Positions 15,942-23,973 of a DNA stretch of 36,164 nt are shown piece after piece (position 1 is the first letter of the stretch; each line of letters starts with the position of its first letter). The notes under the pieces were generated by a model that did no database searches, had not been told where the DNA came from, and worked only from the letters and a program-made list of their open reading frames with translations. Origin of the DNA: an uncultured Acidimicrobiales bacterium (GTDB lineage: Bacteria > Actinomycetota > Acidimicrobiia > Acidimicrobiales > SHLQ01); contig CALKGG010000024.1 of NCBI GenBank assembly GCA_938084885.1, positions 1 to 36,164 on the forward strand, in the 5' to 3' direction. The translations under genes were made by a program, and so were the position numbers.

Positions 15942-16817
15942 CTAAACCAAACGCTGCATGGCGCTGATGTGCTCGGGTCCGATTCCGCAGCACCCACCGA
16001 TGACTTGCACGCCGCGGTCGACCCAACCGGCATTGAGCTCGGCGTGCTTTTCTGGGGTGACTGTGTCGTCGTAGAACCAGTTGGTGCCATTCCAATCGCC
16101 GACTTGGGCATACACCCCAACCGGGCCGTCCCAGTGCGCGTCGACCACGTCGAGGCAGGCATCGACGTCGGCGGTCTCGGTGTGCATGATCGCCAACAAC
16201 TCAATGTCGTAGTCGTCGAGCATGCGGATCGCTTCTTCGAGTGACCCGTCATACACGAGGCGTGGGCCATCGTTCGTGATCACACAACTCATGCCGACCC
16301 ACAACGGAACGCCGACGTCCTTGGTCGCTTCGAGAATGGTGCGGGTGGTTTCGAGGTTGCGCATCATCTCAAGGGTGATCATCTCGGCGCCAGCATCCAC
16401 CTGGATCCGTGCCTGGTCGATGTAGTTGCGAAGCGCCACGTCGTGCGGGGGAAACTCGCCGCCCTGCTCGGTTGTCGACATCGAACCGCTGATCACCACG
16501 TGAGGAGCGTTCGCGTTCTCTCGGGCTTCAACTGCGAGGCGCAGCCCAGCTCGGTTCAATTCTTCGAACTGATGCGCTCGGCCGACCTGCGCGAGCACGT
16601 GGCGAGAACTCGCATAGGTATTGGCAAAGATCACTTCAGCCCCAGAGCTGATGAACTGCTCGTGCACGCTACGCACGATGTCGGGGTAGGTGACCGCAGT
16701 TGCTCCAGACCATGCGCCGGTCACCATCTCGGCGCCTTGACGTTCGACCTCTGAACCGGTGCCACCGTCGATCAGAATGCGCTCGCCCGCAGCGAGCCGT
16801 GCTGCCAGATTTGTCAT
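15942..16817 (-). CDS. Homocysteine S-methyltransferase-domain protein with altered zinc site
   Basis: 291 residues of the homocysteine-binding (MetH/BHMT/MmuM) TIM barrel: LIDGGTGSEVERQG (15-28), FANTYASSRHVL, GSMSTTEQGGEF and the C-terminal zinc motif VIGGCCGIGPEHI with Cys276 and Cys277. In family enzymes a third zinc ligand comes from a Cys in a G-x-N-C segment; here the equivalent stretch reads LLAIMHTETAD, with His212 or Thr213 and no Cys. The fold is sure; whether it methylates homocysteine is not. ATG at 16815-16817 is used instead of a longer start at 16892 that adds 25 unlike residues. It is divergent from nadE (124 bp between starts). Confidence 0.85.
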   Translation of the reverse strand: MTNLAARLAAGERILIDGGTGSEVERQGAEMVTGAWSGATAVTYPDIVRSVHEQFISSGAEVIFANTYASSRHVLAQVGRAHQFEELNRAGLRLAVEARENANAPHVVISGSMSTTEQGGEFPPHDVALRNYIDQARIQVDAGAEMITLEMMRNLETTRTILEATKDVGVPLWVGMSCVITNDGPRLVYDGSLEEAIRMLDDYDIELLAIMHTETADVDACLDVVDAHWDGPVGVYAQVGDWNGTNWFYDDTVTPEKHAELNAGWVDRGVQVIGGCCGIGPEHISAMQRLV

Positions 16818-16941
16818 GGCGTGGAGCGTAGCGCTCTGGTGATGGTTGTCGACAACGGCAACTCCCGTTGAGAGCGCTGCTGGCCAGCTCACGGGCGACC
16901 GAACACACCGATCGCAACCTCTGGGCCCTAGCCTTTGTGCT

Positions 16942-18636
16942 GTGGCTGTGATTCGTGTCGCTATCTGTCAGATCAATACCCGGGTGGGAGACCTTCACGG
17001 CAATGCCGAAAAGGTCCTCTCGTTCATGGCGGAGGCCGAGCGCGAGGGCGCCGACCTCGCATTGTTTCCCGAGCTCACAATCACCGGCTACCCGCCCGAA
17101 GATCTTCTGCTGAAACCGGGCTTCGTCGCCGACAATATGGCAGTGCTCGACGAGGTGGCCAGCAAAATCACCGGTCACTGCGCAGCCGCAATTGGGTTCG
17201 CCGACGGTCAGGGCCACGGCCAGACCTACAACGCCTTCGCGCTCGTTGCCGGTGGCGAGGTGAAAGCCACCTACCACAAGCGTGCCCTTCCGAACTACGC
17301 GGTGTACGACGAAGAACGTGTCTTTGTACCGGGTACCGAACCCATGGCCTTGTTCGACGTCGCGGGAGTGCGCGTCGGTATGTCGATCTGCGAGGACGGT
17401 TGGATTGCAGGCGGACCAATGGCGCAGATGGGAGCCGGTGGCGCACAGATTCTCGTCAACATGAACGCGTCCCCCTACTACCGACGCAAGACGGAAACTC
17501 GTCAAGCCGAGATGGCGTTGCGCGTCGCCGAAGCCGGCGGAGTTCCGCTCGTCTACGGCAACCTCGTCGGCGGCCAAGACGAAGTCGTCTTCGACGGGTC
17601 GTCCTTCGTGCTCGATGCCGGTGGCGAGGTCATTGCTCGCGCTGGTCACTGCGTCGAAGAAGTGCTCGTCGTCGATGTCGAAGCGACGAGCAACGACGTC
17701 CCAGCCGCCGCCCGATTCCCGGTCGTGCCAGTCTCGGCTGCAACGGGTCGCACTAGCGAGGGCGCATCGCCTCGCATCGCCCCTCAGCTCAACGAGCTTG
17801 ACGAACTCCACGACGCCCTTGTTTTGGCCACCCGTGACTACGTGCACAAGAACGGCTTCACCGACGTGTGCCTTGGCCTATCGGGCGGTATCGACTCGAC
17901 GTTGACCGCAGCTATTGCCGCCGACGCCCTCGGCCCCGAGAACGTGCACTGTGTTCTTATGCCGAGTCGCTTCTCCAGCGATCATTCGGTGACCGACGCT
18001 GAAGAGTTCGCCGAACGCTTGGGGGTCTCACACCGGACGATCCCGATCGAACCGGCGCACGCGTCGTTTCTCGAGATGTTCGCCCCGTCGTTCGAAGGCC
18101 GTGAAGAAGGGCTGACCGAAGAGAACCTCCAGTCACGTATTCGTGGCGTCATCTTGATGGGGCTCACCAACAAATTCGGTTGGCTCGTCGTCACCACCGG
18201 CAACAAGAGCGAAGCAGCCGTTGGCTACTCGACGCTCTACGGGGATACCGCAGGGGCCTATGCGGTAATCAAAGACGTCTACAAGCTCGACGTCTACGCA
18301 CTCTCTCGCCGTTACAACGAACGCTCCGGCCGAGAGATCATCCCCGAATCGGTCATCACCAAACCGCCATCGGCAGAGCTTCGCCCAGATCAGCGCGACG
18401 ACCAAAGCCTCCCACCATACGAAGAGCTCGATCCGCTCCTCGAGGCCTACATCGAGGGGGACAAAACCCGATCCGAATTAGTCGAAATGGGATTCGACGA
18501 GGAGACGGTCAACCGCATCACCCGACTCGTCGACATCTCCGAATTCAAGCGCCGTCAAACACCGCTCGGGGCTCGCGTTACCAAAAAGGCGTTTGGTCGA
18601 GACCGGCGCCTTCCCATAACCAACGGCTACCGATAG
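16942..18636 (+). CDS. nadE: Glutamine-dependent NAD+ synthetase
   Basis: Final step of NAD biosynthesis: amidation of deamido-NAD (nicotinate adenine dinucleotide) with ATP, using ammonia from glutamine. Two domains in 564 residues: an N-terminal nitrilase-type glutaminase with catalytic Glu44 (FPELTITGYPPEDLL), Lys113 (YHKRALPNY) and Cys150 (MSICEDGW), and a C-terminal synthetase domain with the PP-loop SGGIDST (314-320), KSEAAVGYSTLYGD and KPPSAELRPDQRDDQSLPPY. GTG at 16942 or 16948 is the likely start; neither has a clear ribosome site, and upstream residues are unlike the family. The length fits the short two-domain type. No terminator is evident after the stop. Confidence 0.95.
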   Translation: MAVIRVAICQINTRVGDLHGNAEKVLSFMAEAEREGADLALFPELTITGYPPEDLLLKPGFVADNMAVLDEVASKITGHCAAAIGFADGQGHGQTYNAFALVAGGEVKATYHKRALPNYAVYDEERVFVPGTEPMALFDVAGVRVGMSICEDGWIAGGPMAQMGAGGAQILVNMNASPYYRRKTETRQAEMALRVAEAGGVPLVYGNLVGGQDEVVFDGSSFVLDAGGEVIARAGHCVEEVLVVDVEATSNDVPAAARFPVVPVSAATGRTSEGASPRIAPQLNELDELHDALVLATRDYVHKNGFTDVCLGLSGGIDSTLTAAIAADALGPENVHCVLMPSRFSSDHSVTDAEEFAERLGVSHRTIPIEPAHASFLEMFAPSFEGREEGLTEENLQSRIRGVILMGLTNKFGWLVVTTGNKSEAAVGYSTLYGDTAGAYAVIKDVYKLDVYALSRRYNERSGREIIPESVITKPPSAELRPDQRDDQSLPPYEELDPLLEAYIEGDKTRSELVEMGFDEETVNRITRLVDISEFKRRQTPLGARVTKKAFGRDRRLPITNGYR

Positions 18637-18898
18637 CCGGATTTTTCGGTGTCTCACCGACCAACTCATCGCAAAAAGTGAGCAAAACGACGGGTTGACG
18701 CCGAAAGCCGCCATCTTCACACTGATTTTACCCCTGTTAAAGGGATAGATATTCGGTGGGCCAGCGAACTTCGCTCTGTAGGATTTCCCTTCAGGTCGGC
18801 CGTGGTTGGGTCGAAGCTACTGTTGTCTCGCTGGCTGGCGAGATATTGGTTAACCGCAAAATCAGCACTCCGGTGCTGGGAATGCAGATTGGATACTC

Positions 18899-19834
18899 GT
18901 GGCCAAAGAGCGTGTCGAGCGGGACGAAGAAGACCTCGTACGGTTGTACCTCACGGACATCGGACAGTACCCCCTGCTGACCAAGGACGACGAAGTTCGC
19001 CTTGCTCAGGCCATTGAGAAGGGCGCTGAAGCGCGCGCCGCCCTCGAGGGCCGCGAAGAGATCACGGCGGCGAAACGCCGCGAATACAACCGTGACCTGC
19101 GCCGCGGCGAACAAGCCGAACGCACCTTTGTGCAGTCCAACCTTCGACTCGTCGTCTCGATTGCGAAGAAGTACCAGGCATCTGGCCTGCCCCTCCTCGA
19201 TCTAATCCAAGAGGGAAACCTTGGACTCATGCACGCCGTCGAGAAATTCGACTGGCGCAAGGGTTTCAAGTTCTCGACCTATGCCACGTGGTGGATTCGC
19301 CAAGCAATCACCCGCGGCATTGCAAACACCGGTCGCACCATCCGTCTCCCAGTTCACGCCGGCGACACCCTCACTCGTCTCCAAAAGGCTCGCTCTCGCC
19401 TGGAGCTCAAACTCGGACGTCCAGCGACGCTTTCGGAGCTTTCTGCTGAGGTCGAGCTGCCCGAGGACAAGGTCACCGAGGCGCTTCGCTTCGCCGCCGA
19501 ACCACTGTCACTTTCGGAACCACTTCGTGAGGATGGCGATGCCGAACTCGGCGACGTCGTTGAAGACCGTGGCGCTGACTCGCCGTTCGAAGTTGCCGCA
19601 ACCGCGTTGCTCCCCGACGAGATCAGCCGCTTGCTGTCGCCGCTCGATGAGCGTGAGCGCGAGATTCTCAAGCTTCGTTTCGGCCTCGATCGCGGTGAAC
19701 CACGGACGCTCGAAGAGGTTGGCGAACACTTCAACCTCACCCGTGAGCGCATCCGTCAGATCGAAGCTCGGGCAATGTCGAAGCTGCGTCACCCAAGCAG
19801 TGACACCGGCGCCCGCGACCTTCTTGCCGTCTAA
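18899..19834 (+). CDS. RNA polymerase sigma-70 factor, group 1/2 (HrdB/SigB-like)
   Basis: 311 residues with sigma region 1.2 ([28 protein letters not shown], 10-37), region 2 ([56 protein letters not shown], about 82-137), region 3 and region 4.2 ([28 protein letters not shown]). The -10 and -35 recognition helices are near the primary-sigma consensus. There is no acidic region 1.1, and the protein is shorter than a typical RpoD, so it is more likely a principal-like alternative sigma (group 2); a reduced primary sigma cannot be excluded. The start is GTG at 18899 without a strong ribosome site. In the 262-bp upstream gap a TTGACG at 18695-18700 is the only promoter-like element, with a poor -10. 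Confidence 0.92.
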   Translation: MAKERVERDEEDLVRLYLTDIGQYPLLTKDDEVRLAQAIEKGAEARAALEGREEITAAKRREYNRDLRRGEQAERTFVQSNLRLVVSIAKKYQASGLPLLDLIQEGNLGLMHAVEKFDWRKGFKFSTYATWWIRQAITRGIANTGRTIRLPVHAGDTLTRLQKARSRLELKLGRPATLSELSAEVELPEDKVTEALRFAAEPLSLSEPLREDGDAELGDVVEDRGADSPFEVAATALLPDEISRLLSPLDEREREILKLRFGLDRGEPRTLEEVGEHFNLTRERIRQIEARAMSKLRHPSSDTGARDLLAV

Positions 19835-19876
19835 ACCACTCTTGTTGGCGCAACGACAGAGCGCTTCGTCGAGTAC

Positions 19877-20029
19877 GTGATTGCACTCTTCGCGCTAGCG
19901 ATCTTCCTGACCTTTGCCATCGTCGGCGGCGCAGTGGTGTGGTTCATTGTGAAGAACGAACCCGACTATCGAGATGACGATCTTCCTCCGCGAGGGGTCC
20001 CGTGGGATTCTCCGGACAACCGCGACTGA
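19877..20029 (+). CDS. Small single-pass membrane protein (50 aa)
   Basis: An open frame too short for routine calling: GTG at 19877, TGA at 20027-20029. Residues 1-25 are a hydrophobic membrane helix (VIALFALAIFLTFAIV then GGAVVWFIV). They are followed by a short charged tail (KNEPDYRDDDLPPRG, ending WDSPDNRD). The clear split between a membrane helix and an acidic tail, and the fit between the sigma factor gene and the tRNA, argue for a real product. No known family is recognised. Confidence 0.5.
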   Translation: MIALFALAIFLTFAIVGGAVVWFIVKNEPDYRDDDLPPRGVPWDSPDNRD

Positions 20030-20057
20030 TATCTGGCCGCTAGGCTTCCGTTTCCAT

Positions 20058-20153
20058 GGAGGTGTCTGAGTACCTGGTGGGCTCCCCTGCCTTCAAAGCA
20101 GGCGATACGGGCGATCCCCGTATGGCGGGTTCGATTCCCGTCCACCTCCGCCA
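20058..20153 (+). tRNA. selC: Selenocysteine tRNA, anticodon TCA
   Basis: A 96-nt tRNA including an encoded CCA (20151-20153). The acceptor strand GGAGGTG (20058-20064) pairs with CACCTCC (20143-20149); position 8 (T against C) is unpaired. The anticodon arm is CCTGC-CTTCAAA-GCAGG (20086-20102) with anticodon TCA at 20093-20095, which reads UGA. An extra-long variable arm pairs ATACGGG (20105-20111) with CCCGTAT (20117-20123). The T arm is GCGGG-TTCGATT-CCCGT (20125-20141). A TCA anticodon, long variable arm and extended acceptor/T domain are the marks of tRNA-Sec. It implies selenoprotein synthesis (SelA, SelB, SelD) elsewhere in the genome; none of those genes is in this window. Confidence 0.93.
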
Positions 20154-20205
20154 TTCGTCCCGAACCGGCTTCGCAGCTTCGGACTGCGTTGGTCGCGTCC
20201 TGGGG

Positions 20206-20652
20206 TTGGTTGTTCTCATCGTGACCTTGTTGGTTCCTGGTACGGCGTCTGCGCAGGCTCGATTGATCGACTCGACCCCGACCGACGGGGCGTCGCTTTC
20301 GACCCTGGAACTGATCGTCTTCGAGTTCGACACCTTGCTTCGGCCCGACGATGCCGACGTTCGGGTTCTGCGACGCGACGGCACCGAGATCGAGGTCGCA
20401 TCAGTGACGGTTGACCGGACCGAACTCACGGCTTCTCTTGCAGGTCAGCTGCCATCGGGCAACTACGAGATCTCGTATGCAGTAGAGGGTTCAGATGGCC
20501 GTCGTAACGTTGGGTCGATTCGGGTATCGATCGATTCTCCGGACCAGGCGCTCAGCGGCGGGCTTCTCGCCGTCATTGGCATTGCGGTCGGGATGATAAC
20601 GCTCCTCGCGTTGGTGTTTCGAAACGACAGGAACCGACGCCCATCGATGTAG
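20206..20652 (+). CDS. CopC-domain-like secreted protein with C-terminal membrane helix, copper ligands missing
   Basis: The mature part, beginning AQARLIDSTPTDGASLSTLELIVFEF, is a CopC/YobA-type beta-sandwich, and LPSGNYEISYAVEGSDGRRNVGSIRVSI is its last strands. A hydrophobic helix near the C-terminus (LLAVIGIAVGMITLLALVF) anchors it, followed by RNDRNRR. Canonical CopC proteins bind Cu(II) through an N-terminal His right after the signal peptide and a His in a DGH motif; here these read AQAR and DGRR, so both ligands are absent. The start is uncertain: TTG at 20206 gives only a short signal peptide, while ATG at 20122 is in frame but lies inside the tRNA-Sec gene. A role in copper handling is therefore doubtful. 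Confidence 0.65.
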   Translation: MVVLIVTLLVPGTASAQARLIDSTPTDGASLSTLELIVFEFDTLLRPDDADVRVLRRDGTEIEVASVTVDRTELTASLAGQLPSGNYEISYAVEGSDGRRNVGSIRVSIDSPDQALSGGLLAVIGIAVGMITLLALVFRNDRNRRPSM

Positions 20653-20726
20653 GCGCACGGCGGTCAGGTGAGCTCGTTGCATCCCCGTCGGGTCGAGAGG
20701 GGCCAAGAACCGGTACCGTTCGGGAT

Positions 20727-21893
20727 ATGTCGATGGCTGGCAAACTTCCCTTTCGTTTTTCGACGCTGCACCGATTTCTCGGTGCTCTCGTTGTGACGGT
20801 CTTGGCAATGGCCGGATGGAGTGCAACGGCACTCGGGCAAGTTTCGGGCACCAGTGCATCTGTTGTGCTCGAAGCCGAGAGCACTATCGTGTTGGACGGC
20901 CAGCTCGATGACTGGGCCAACGTTCCCGCGATAGTGACGGTGGGCGGTCCAGTGGCATCGGAGGATCCCGGCGCCAACGGCCGCCTCCGTTGGCAGGTGT
21001 CGGCCGATCCGAACACCATCTTTTTCGCAGCGACGATCACTGATGCAACGATCGTTGCCGGCGAGAACGGGGAGAACTATTGGAATGAGGACTCGCTCGA
21101 GTTCTACCTGAATTTCTCGGGTGACCTGGCCGCGACGGGCTACGGCGAGGGCATTAGCCAGATACGTATTTCCGCGGTCGATATTGGTGCAACGAATCCC
21201 CAAGCACTCACGCTGACTGGAATCGGCCTCGATCAGCACGAGGTCACCGGGTTCGTGTTCGCGACGAACGAAGGCTGGGGAACAGAGATTGCCGTCGACG
21301 TCTCAACACTGGTTGAGCCCGTTGTCGGCGAACGGTTTGGTTTGCAAGTCCAAGCGAACGGATCATCGGGCGGAGATCGCGATCTCAAGCTCAGCTGGTC
21401 GGCCGCTGATGTTAACGACACTTCGTTCGAAGACCCGAGCGTGTTTGCTCAGGGAGTTTTTGTTACGGCGGCCGCTGCCTCTTCGAGCAGCGAGTCCGAA
21501 TCGGATTCGAGCAACGATTCACCCGACACCATTGGTGCAGCTGGAAATGGTGAGAGCGTCCAAGCAGTCGACTCGATTGCTGATGGCGGACCAGCTGTGG
21601 TTACCGGCGACGAACAACGACGATCCCTGCTGATCGCCGCCGTGGTGAGCTCGATTGCGGTCTTCTTTGGCGGACTGTGGTTCGAGCGGAAACGCAAGGC
21701 TGACGAAGCGCGCCACGCGGCGGCACGTGTAGCTACTCCGGTGGTTCCGTCCTTGCAGGCGGGTGCTGAAGACTCCGTCGATGGCGACCGAACGCCACAT
21801 GCCGACTCGGAATTCGACATTGACGACGAGGAGTTCGACGCACTGCTCGAAAGCATCCTCGACGACGACGCTCCCACCGACGGATACGAATAA
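20727..21893 (+). CDS. Membrane-anchored protein with CBM9-like domain
   Basis: 388 residues. A signal peptide (about 1-38, ending ATALGQ) is followed by a domain resembling family 9 carbohydrate-binding modules and related DOMON-like sandwiches (about 45-245: LDGQLDDWANVPAI, WQVSADPNTIFFAATITD, NYWNEDSLEFYLNFSGD, EIAVDVSTL). Then comes a Ser/Asp-rich linker (250-298), one membrane helix (LLIAAVVSSIAVFFGGLWF, about 301-319), a positively charged stop (ERKRK) and a 65-residue acidic cytoplasmic tail. The layout suggests a surface-exposed sugar- or heme/redox-type binding domain tethered to the membrane; the ligand is not known. It follows the CopC-like gene by 74 bp in the same direction and may be cotranscribed. 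Confidence 0.75.
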   Translation: MSMAGKLPFRFSTLHRFLGALVVTVLAMAGWSATALGQVSGTSASVVLEAESTIVLDGQLDDWANVPAIVTVGGPVASEDPGANGRLRWQVSADPNTIFFAATITDATIVAGENGENYWNEDSLEFYLNFSGDLAATGYGEGISQIRISAVDIGATNPQALTLTGIGLDQHEVTGFVFATNEGWGTEIAVDVSTLVEPVVGERFGLQVQANGSSGGDRDLKLSWSAADVNDTSFEDPSVFAQGVFVTAAAASSSSESESDSSNDSPDTIGAAGNGESVQAVDSIADGGPAVVTGDEQRRSLLIAAVVSSIAVFFGGLWFERKRKADEARHAAARVATPVVPSLQAGAEDSVDGDRTPHADSEFDIDDEEFDALLESILDDDAPTDGYE

Positions 21894-21902
21894 CGCGGCG
21901 TT

Positions 21903-22745
21903 CTAGTCGCGGCCGATGGTGTTCTCTCCGGTGGCTTCGTCGAACAGCTTCGGATACGGACGACCAATGCCGATGAGCCGTTGAAGCAGCGGGCTTGCCC
22001 TGTCGATGACGTCTCTCGGAACTCCAGAGAGCTGATCTTCGAGCGGGATCACGAACTTTGGGAGATACTCGATAAGGACCGCTCCACGATCGTGATCTGA
22101 GTTATTGGGCATGGCGCAGTGCCAGGTCATGCCGTTGAAGATCACCGCATCGCCGGGGTTACCCGACATTCGACTGCACCCTTCGAAGAAGGCATCGCGC
22201 TCGCCGATCTCGGGGTAGTGCAGGTCGCGTTGAGAGCCCGGCAGGTACGCGCTTGCTCCCGATGCCTCGTTGAACGGATCGAGCGGGATCGTCACTTGCA
22301 AGTTGAGGGGATAACTCGAATTGATGCGAGCAGGGAAACCCTCGCGGTCGTACATGTCCCAGTAGGGATAGTCGATGTGTGGCTCTTGGCCCGGGCCCCC
22401 TGGAAGCAGTCGATTGGCCGCGATCGAACCGAGGTGGAACTTGTTCCCGAGAAAGGCCGAAGTAATGGCGACGACATCTCGATGTTGCACCATGTCCTCA
22501 AAGACCTTGCCCTTGGCGAGCAAGTTCCAGACTCGGCGTTGCAAATGGATCGTGTCCTGGTTTGCCCCCTGGAAATGTGTCTCTTTGTCCGGGTCCTTGG
22601 ATTCGTCCATGATGATCGCTCGCGCATTGGCAATGGCGGCCGCATCGAACGCCTCACGGATAACGACGGCGCCGCCGCCGTTGAGCAACTCTTCGACGAT
22701 GTCATCGAGTTGTTCACTGAGCTTGGTGACATCGACTTCAAACAT
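21903..22745 (-). CDS. Phytanoyl-CoA dioxygenase (PhyH) family Fe(II)/2-oxoglutarate oxygenase
   Basis: Non-heme iron oxygenase that couples oxidation of a substrate to decarboxylation of 2-oxoglutarate, in the cytoplasm. The 280-residue protein shows the facial triad H123-x-D125 (EPHIDYPYW) and distal His209 (GMTWHCAMPN), with a 2-oxoglutarate-binding Arg probably Arg220 (DHDRGAVLIEY). The conserved PGDAVIFNGMTWH segment is typical. ATG at 22743-22745 follows a good AGGGGAA site. It starts 19 bp after the LacI-family gene, so both are likely one transcript under the same repressor. Family members act on acyl-CoAs, ectoine, phosphonates, sugars and secondary metabolites; the substrate here is unknown, but the context suggests a polyol or its derivative. 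Confidence 0.9.
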   Translation of the reverse strand: MFEVDVTKLSEQLDDIVEELLNGGGAVVIREAFDAAAIANARAIIMDESKDPDKETHFQGANQDTIHLQRRVWNLLAKGKVFEDMVQHRDVVAITSAFLGNKFHLGSIAANRLLPGGPGQEPHIDYPYWDMYDREGFPARINSSYPLNLQVTIPLDPFNEASGASAYLPGSQRDLHYPEIGERDAFFEGCSRMSGNPGDAVIFNGMTWHCAMPNNSDHDRGAVLIEYLPKFVIPLEDQLSGVPRDVIDRASPLLQRLIGIGRPYPKLFDEATGENTIGRD

Positions 22746-22764
22746 TGTTCCCCTTGGTGATCGT

Positions 22765-23763
22765 TTATGGTGAGGCCGGGACAGGCCCGGTCGTCGACCG
22801 GACGACGAGGCTTGGCCGAAGCAGCTCGTGCTTTGCGTCCTGTCGTCCGTTGATGCGTTCGATGAGTAGCTCGGTGGCTCGACGACCGAACATTTGCACG
22901 GGCTGGCGCACCGTGGTGAGCGAGATTGCTCCAAGACCGGCAAGGACGGTGTCGTCGTAGCCAACCACAGAGACATCGTCGGGAATTCTCACGCCGACGC
23001 TTCGAAGATGGGCAAAGACGCCGCTCGCGGCCAGGTCGTTCGCAGCAAAGATCGCCGTCGGGGGTTCCTTCAGTTTCATGATGTCGACCGCAGCTTCGCG
23101 AGCGGATTGTTCGTTAAAGTCGCCTTCGAACACGATGGGGGCGAGGCCCCGTTGCGACATTGCGGTCGTGAATCCCTTCCGCCGCTCGGGTGCGCCAGGG
23201 GCATTGCCGGCGTCGATGTGGACGATTCTGGTGTGTCCAAGCGAGGTGAGGTGTTCGACGATGAGTTCCGCCCCGTAGGCCTCGTCGTTACACAGGGTGT
23301 CCATCGCGTCGGGCTCGTGGAAGTTGGAGACCGCAACCGTGGGTATCTGTTGAGCCATCTCTGAAAAGGCTTCGGAGCCGAACCGGGCAGCGCCGAGCAC
23401 GATGCCGTCGGTGCGAAGGTTGAGCAGCGTTTCGATGGCGGCGTTCTCGCCGGCCTCGCGTTGCCAGCCCGAGGTGATGAGCACTTCCATACCGTTCTCG
23501 GTAGCGCCCGCAGCTACCCCTTCGGCGAGCTCGGCGAAGTAGGGGTTGTGGAGATCGTTCAACATCACGCCGATGGTGTTGGTCTGTCCGCTTGCCAAGT
23601 TTCGTGCCCACACATTTGGGCGGTAGTCGAGCTCGGCGGCCGACGCGAGCACCTTGGCTCGGCTGTGATCGGACACACGAGGAGAGTCGCGCATGACGAG
23701 CGACACCAACGCTCGTGAAACCCCCGCGTGTTCAGCTACGTCGTCCATCGTCGTCTGCGCCAT
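22765..23763 (-). CDS. LacI/GalR family transcriptional repressor
   Basis: 332 residues: an N-terminal helix-turn-helix and hinge (TMDDVAEHAGVSRALVSLVMRDSPRVSD, then YRPNVWARNLASGQT), and a periplasmic-binding-protein-like effector domain (IGVMLNDLHNPYFAELAEGV, IVLGAAR, TAIFAANDLAASGVF, DDVSVVGYDDTVLA). It sits between the PhyH gene (same strand, downstream) and the divergent inositol-type operon. Two copies of the palindrome TAGAGCGCTCTA, with the central CG usual for LacI-family sites, lie in its upstream region. The -10-like TACAAT (minus strand, 23770-23775) is so close to the ATG that the message may be leaderless, and one operator overlaps the weak -35. The effector is probably the transported polyol or an early catabolite. 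Confidence 0.93.
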   Translation of the reverse strand: MAQTTMDDVAEHAGVSRALVSLVMRDSPRVSDHSRAKVLASAAELDYRPNVWARNLASGQTNTIGVMLNDLHNPYFAELAEGVAAGATENGMEVLITSGWQREAGENAAIETLLNLRTDGIVLGAARFGSEAFSEMAQQIPTVAVSNFHEPDAMDTLCNDEAYGAELIVEHLTSLGHTRIVHIDAGNAPGAPERRKGFTTAMSQRGLAPIVFEGDFNEQSAREAAVDIMKLKEPPTAIFAANDLAASGVFAHLRSVGVRIPDDVSVVGYDDTVLAGLGAISLTTVRQPVQMFGRRATELLIERINGRQDAKHELLRPSLVVRSTTGPVPASP

Positions 23764-23796
23764 CGGCTCATTGTATACGAGGGTGCCTCAGAACGA

Positions 23797-23808
23797 TAGA
23801 GCGCTCTA
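23797..23808. promoter_or_regulatory. LacI-family operator O1
   Basis: A perfect 12-bp palindrome, TAGAGCGCTCTA, identical to the second copy at 23962-23973. It lies 34 bp upstream of the repressor start and overlaps the position of its weak -35 element (23793-23798, minus strand), so it fits autorepression of the lacI-phyH unit. Confidence 0.8.
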
Positions 23809-23913
23809 CTCGCCCTCCGATGTGACAATTGTGAGGTCGGGGACCGAGAGCTGGAGTGTTCTCTCGGACGGCGACGTGCAATGAAATCGTTGGGCAGAAT
23901 ACCGACTTTGGAG

Positions 23914-23943
23914 TTGACGTCGCCGTCACCCGTGGCTTATGGT
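23914..23943 (+). promoter_or_regulatory. Promoter of the inositol-type operon
   Basis: A -35 TTGACG (23914-23919) is separated by 18 bp from a -10 TATGGT (23938-23943) on the plus strand. The predicted start of transcription, near 23950, is followed at once by the operator at 23962-23973, the classical place for a repressor to block initiation. A leader of about 135 nt would precede the first start codon. Confidence 0.6.
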
Positions 23944-23961
23944 GAGCCATCCGTCACGGAG

Positions 23962-23973
23962 TAGAGCGCTCTA
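23962..23973. promoter_or_regulatory. LacI-family operator O2
   Basis: The second perfect copy of TAGAGCGCTCTA, extended by one base each side to GTAGAGCGCTCTAC (23961-23974). It is centred 165 bp from O1 and just downstream of the predicted operon promoter. Further right, a 9-bp tandem GAACGCTCT GAACGCTCT (24010-24027) repeats a half-site-like CGCTCT and may be a weak auxiliary site. The rest of the 321-bp gap between the two divergent starts shows no gene. Confidence 0.85.

Noticed and set aside
16669..17847. A 392-codon open frame on the minus strand opposite nadE
   Set aside because: Shadow of nadE and of the upstream methyltransferase region, with no recognisable domain.
18695..18723. 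Promoter TTGACG with CACACT upstream of the sigma factor gene
   Set aside because: The -35 is good but the -10 is poor, and the start codon is more than 170 bp away; kept only as a remark.
18730..18745. Hairpin-like CCCT/AGGG after nadE
   Set aside because: A 4-bp stem with no T-run is not enough for a terminator call.
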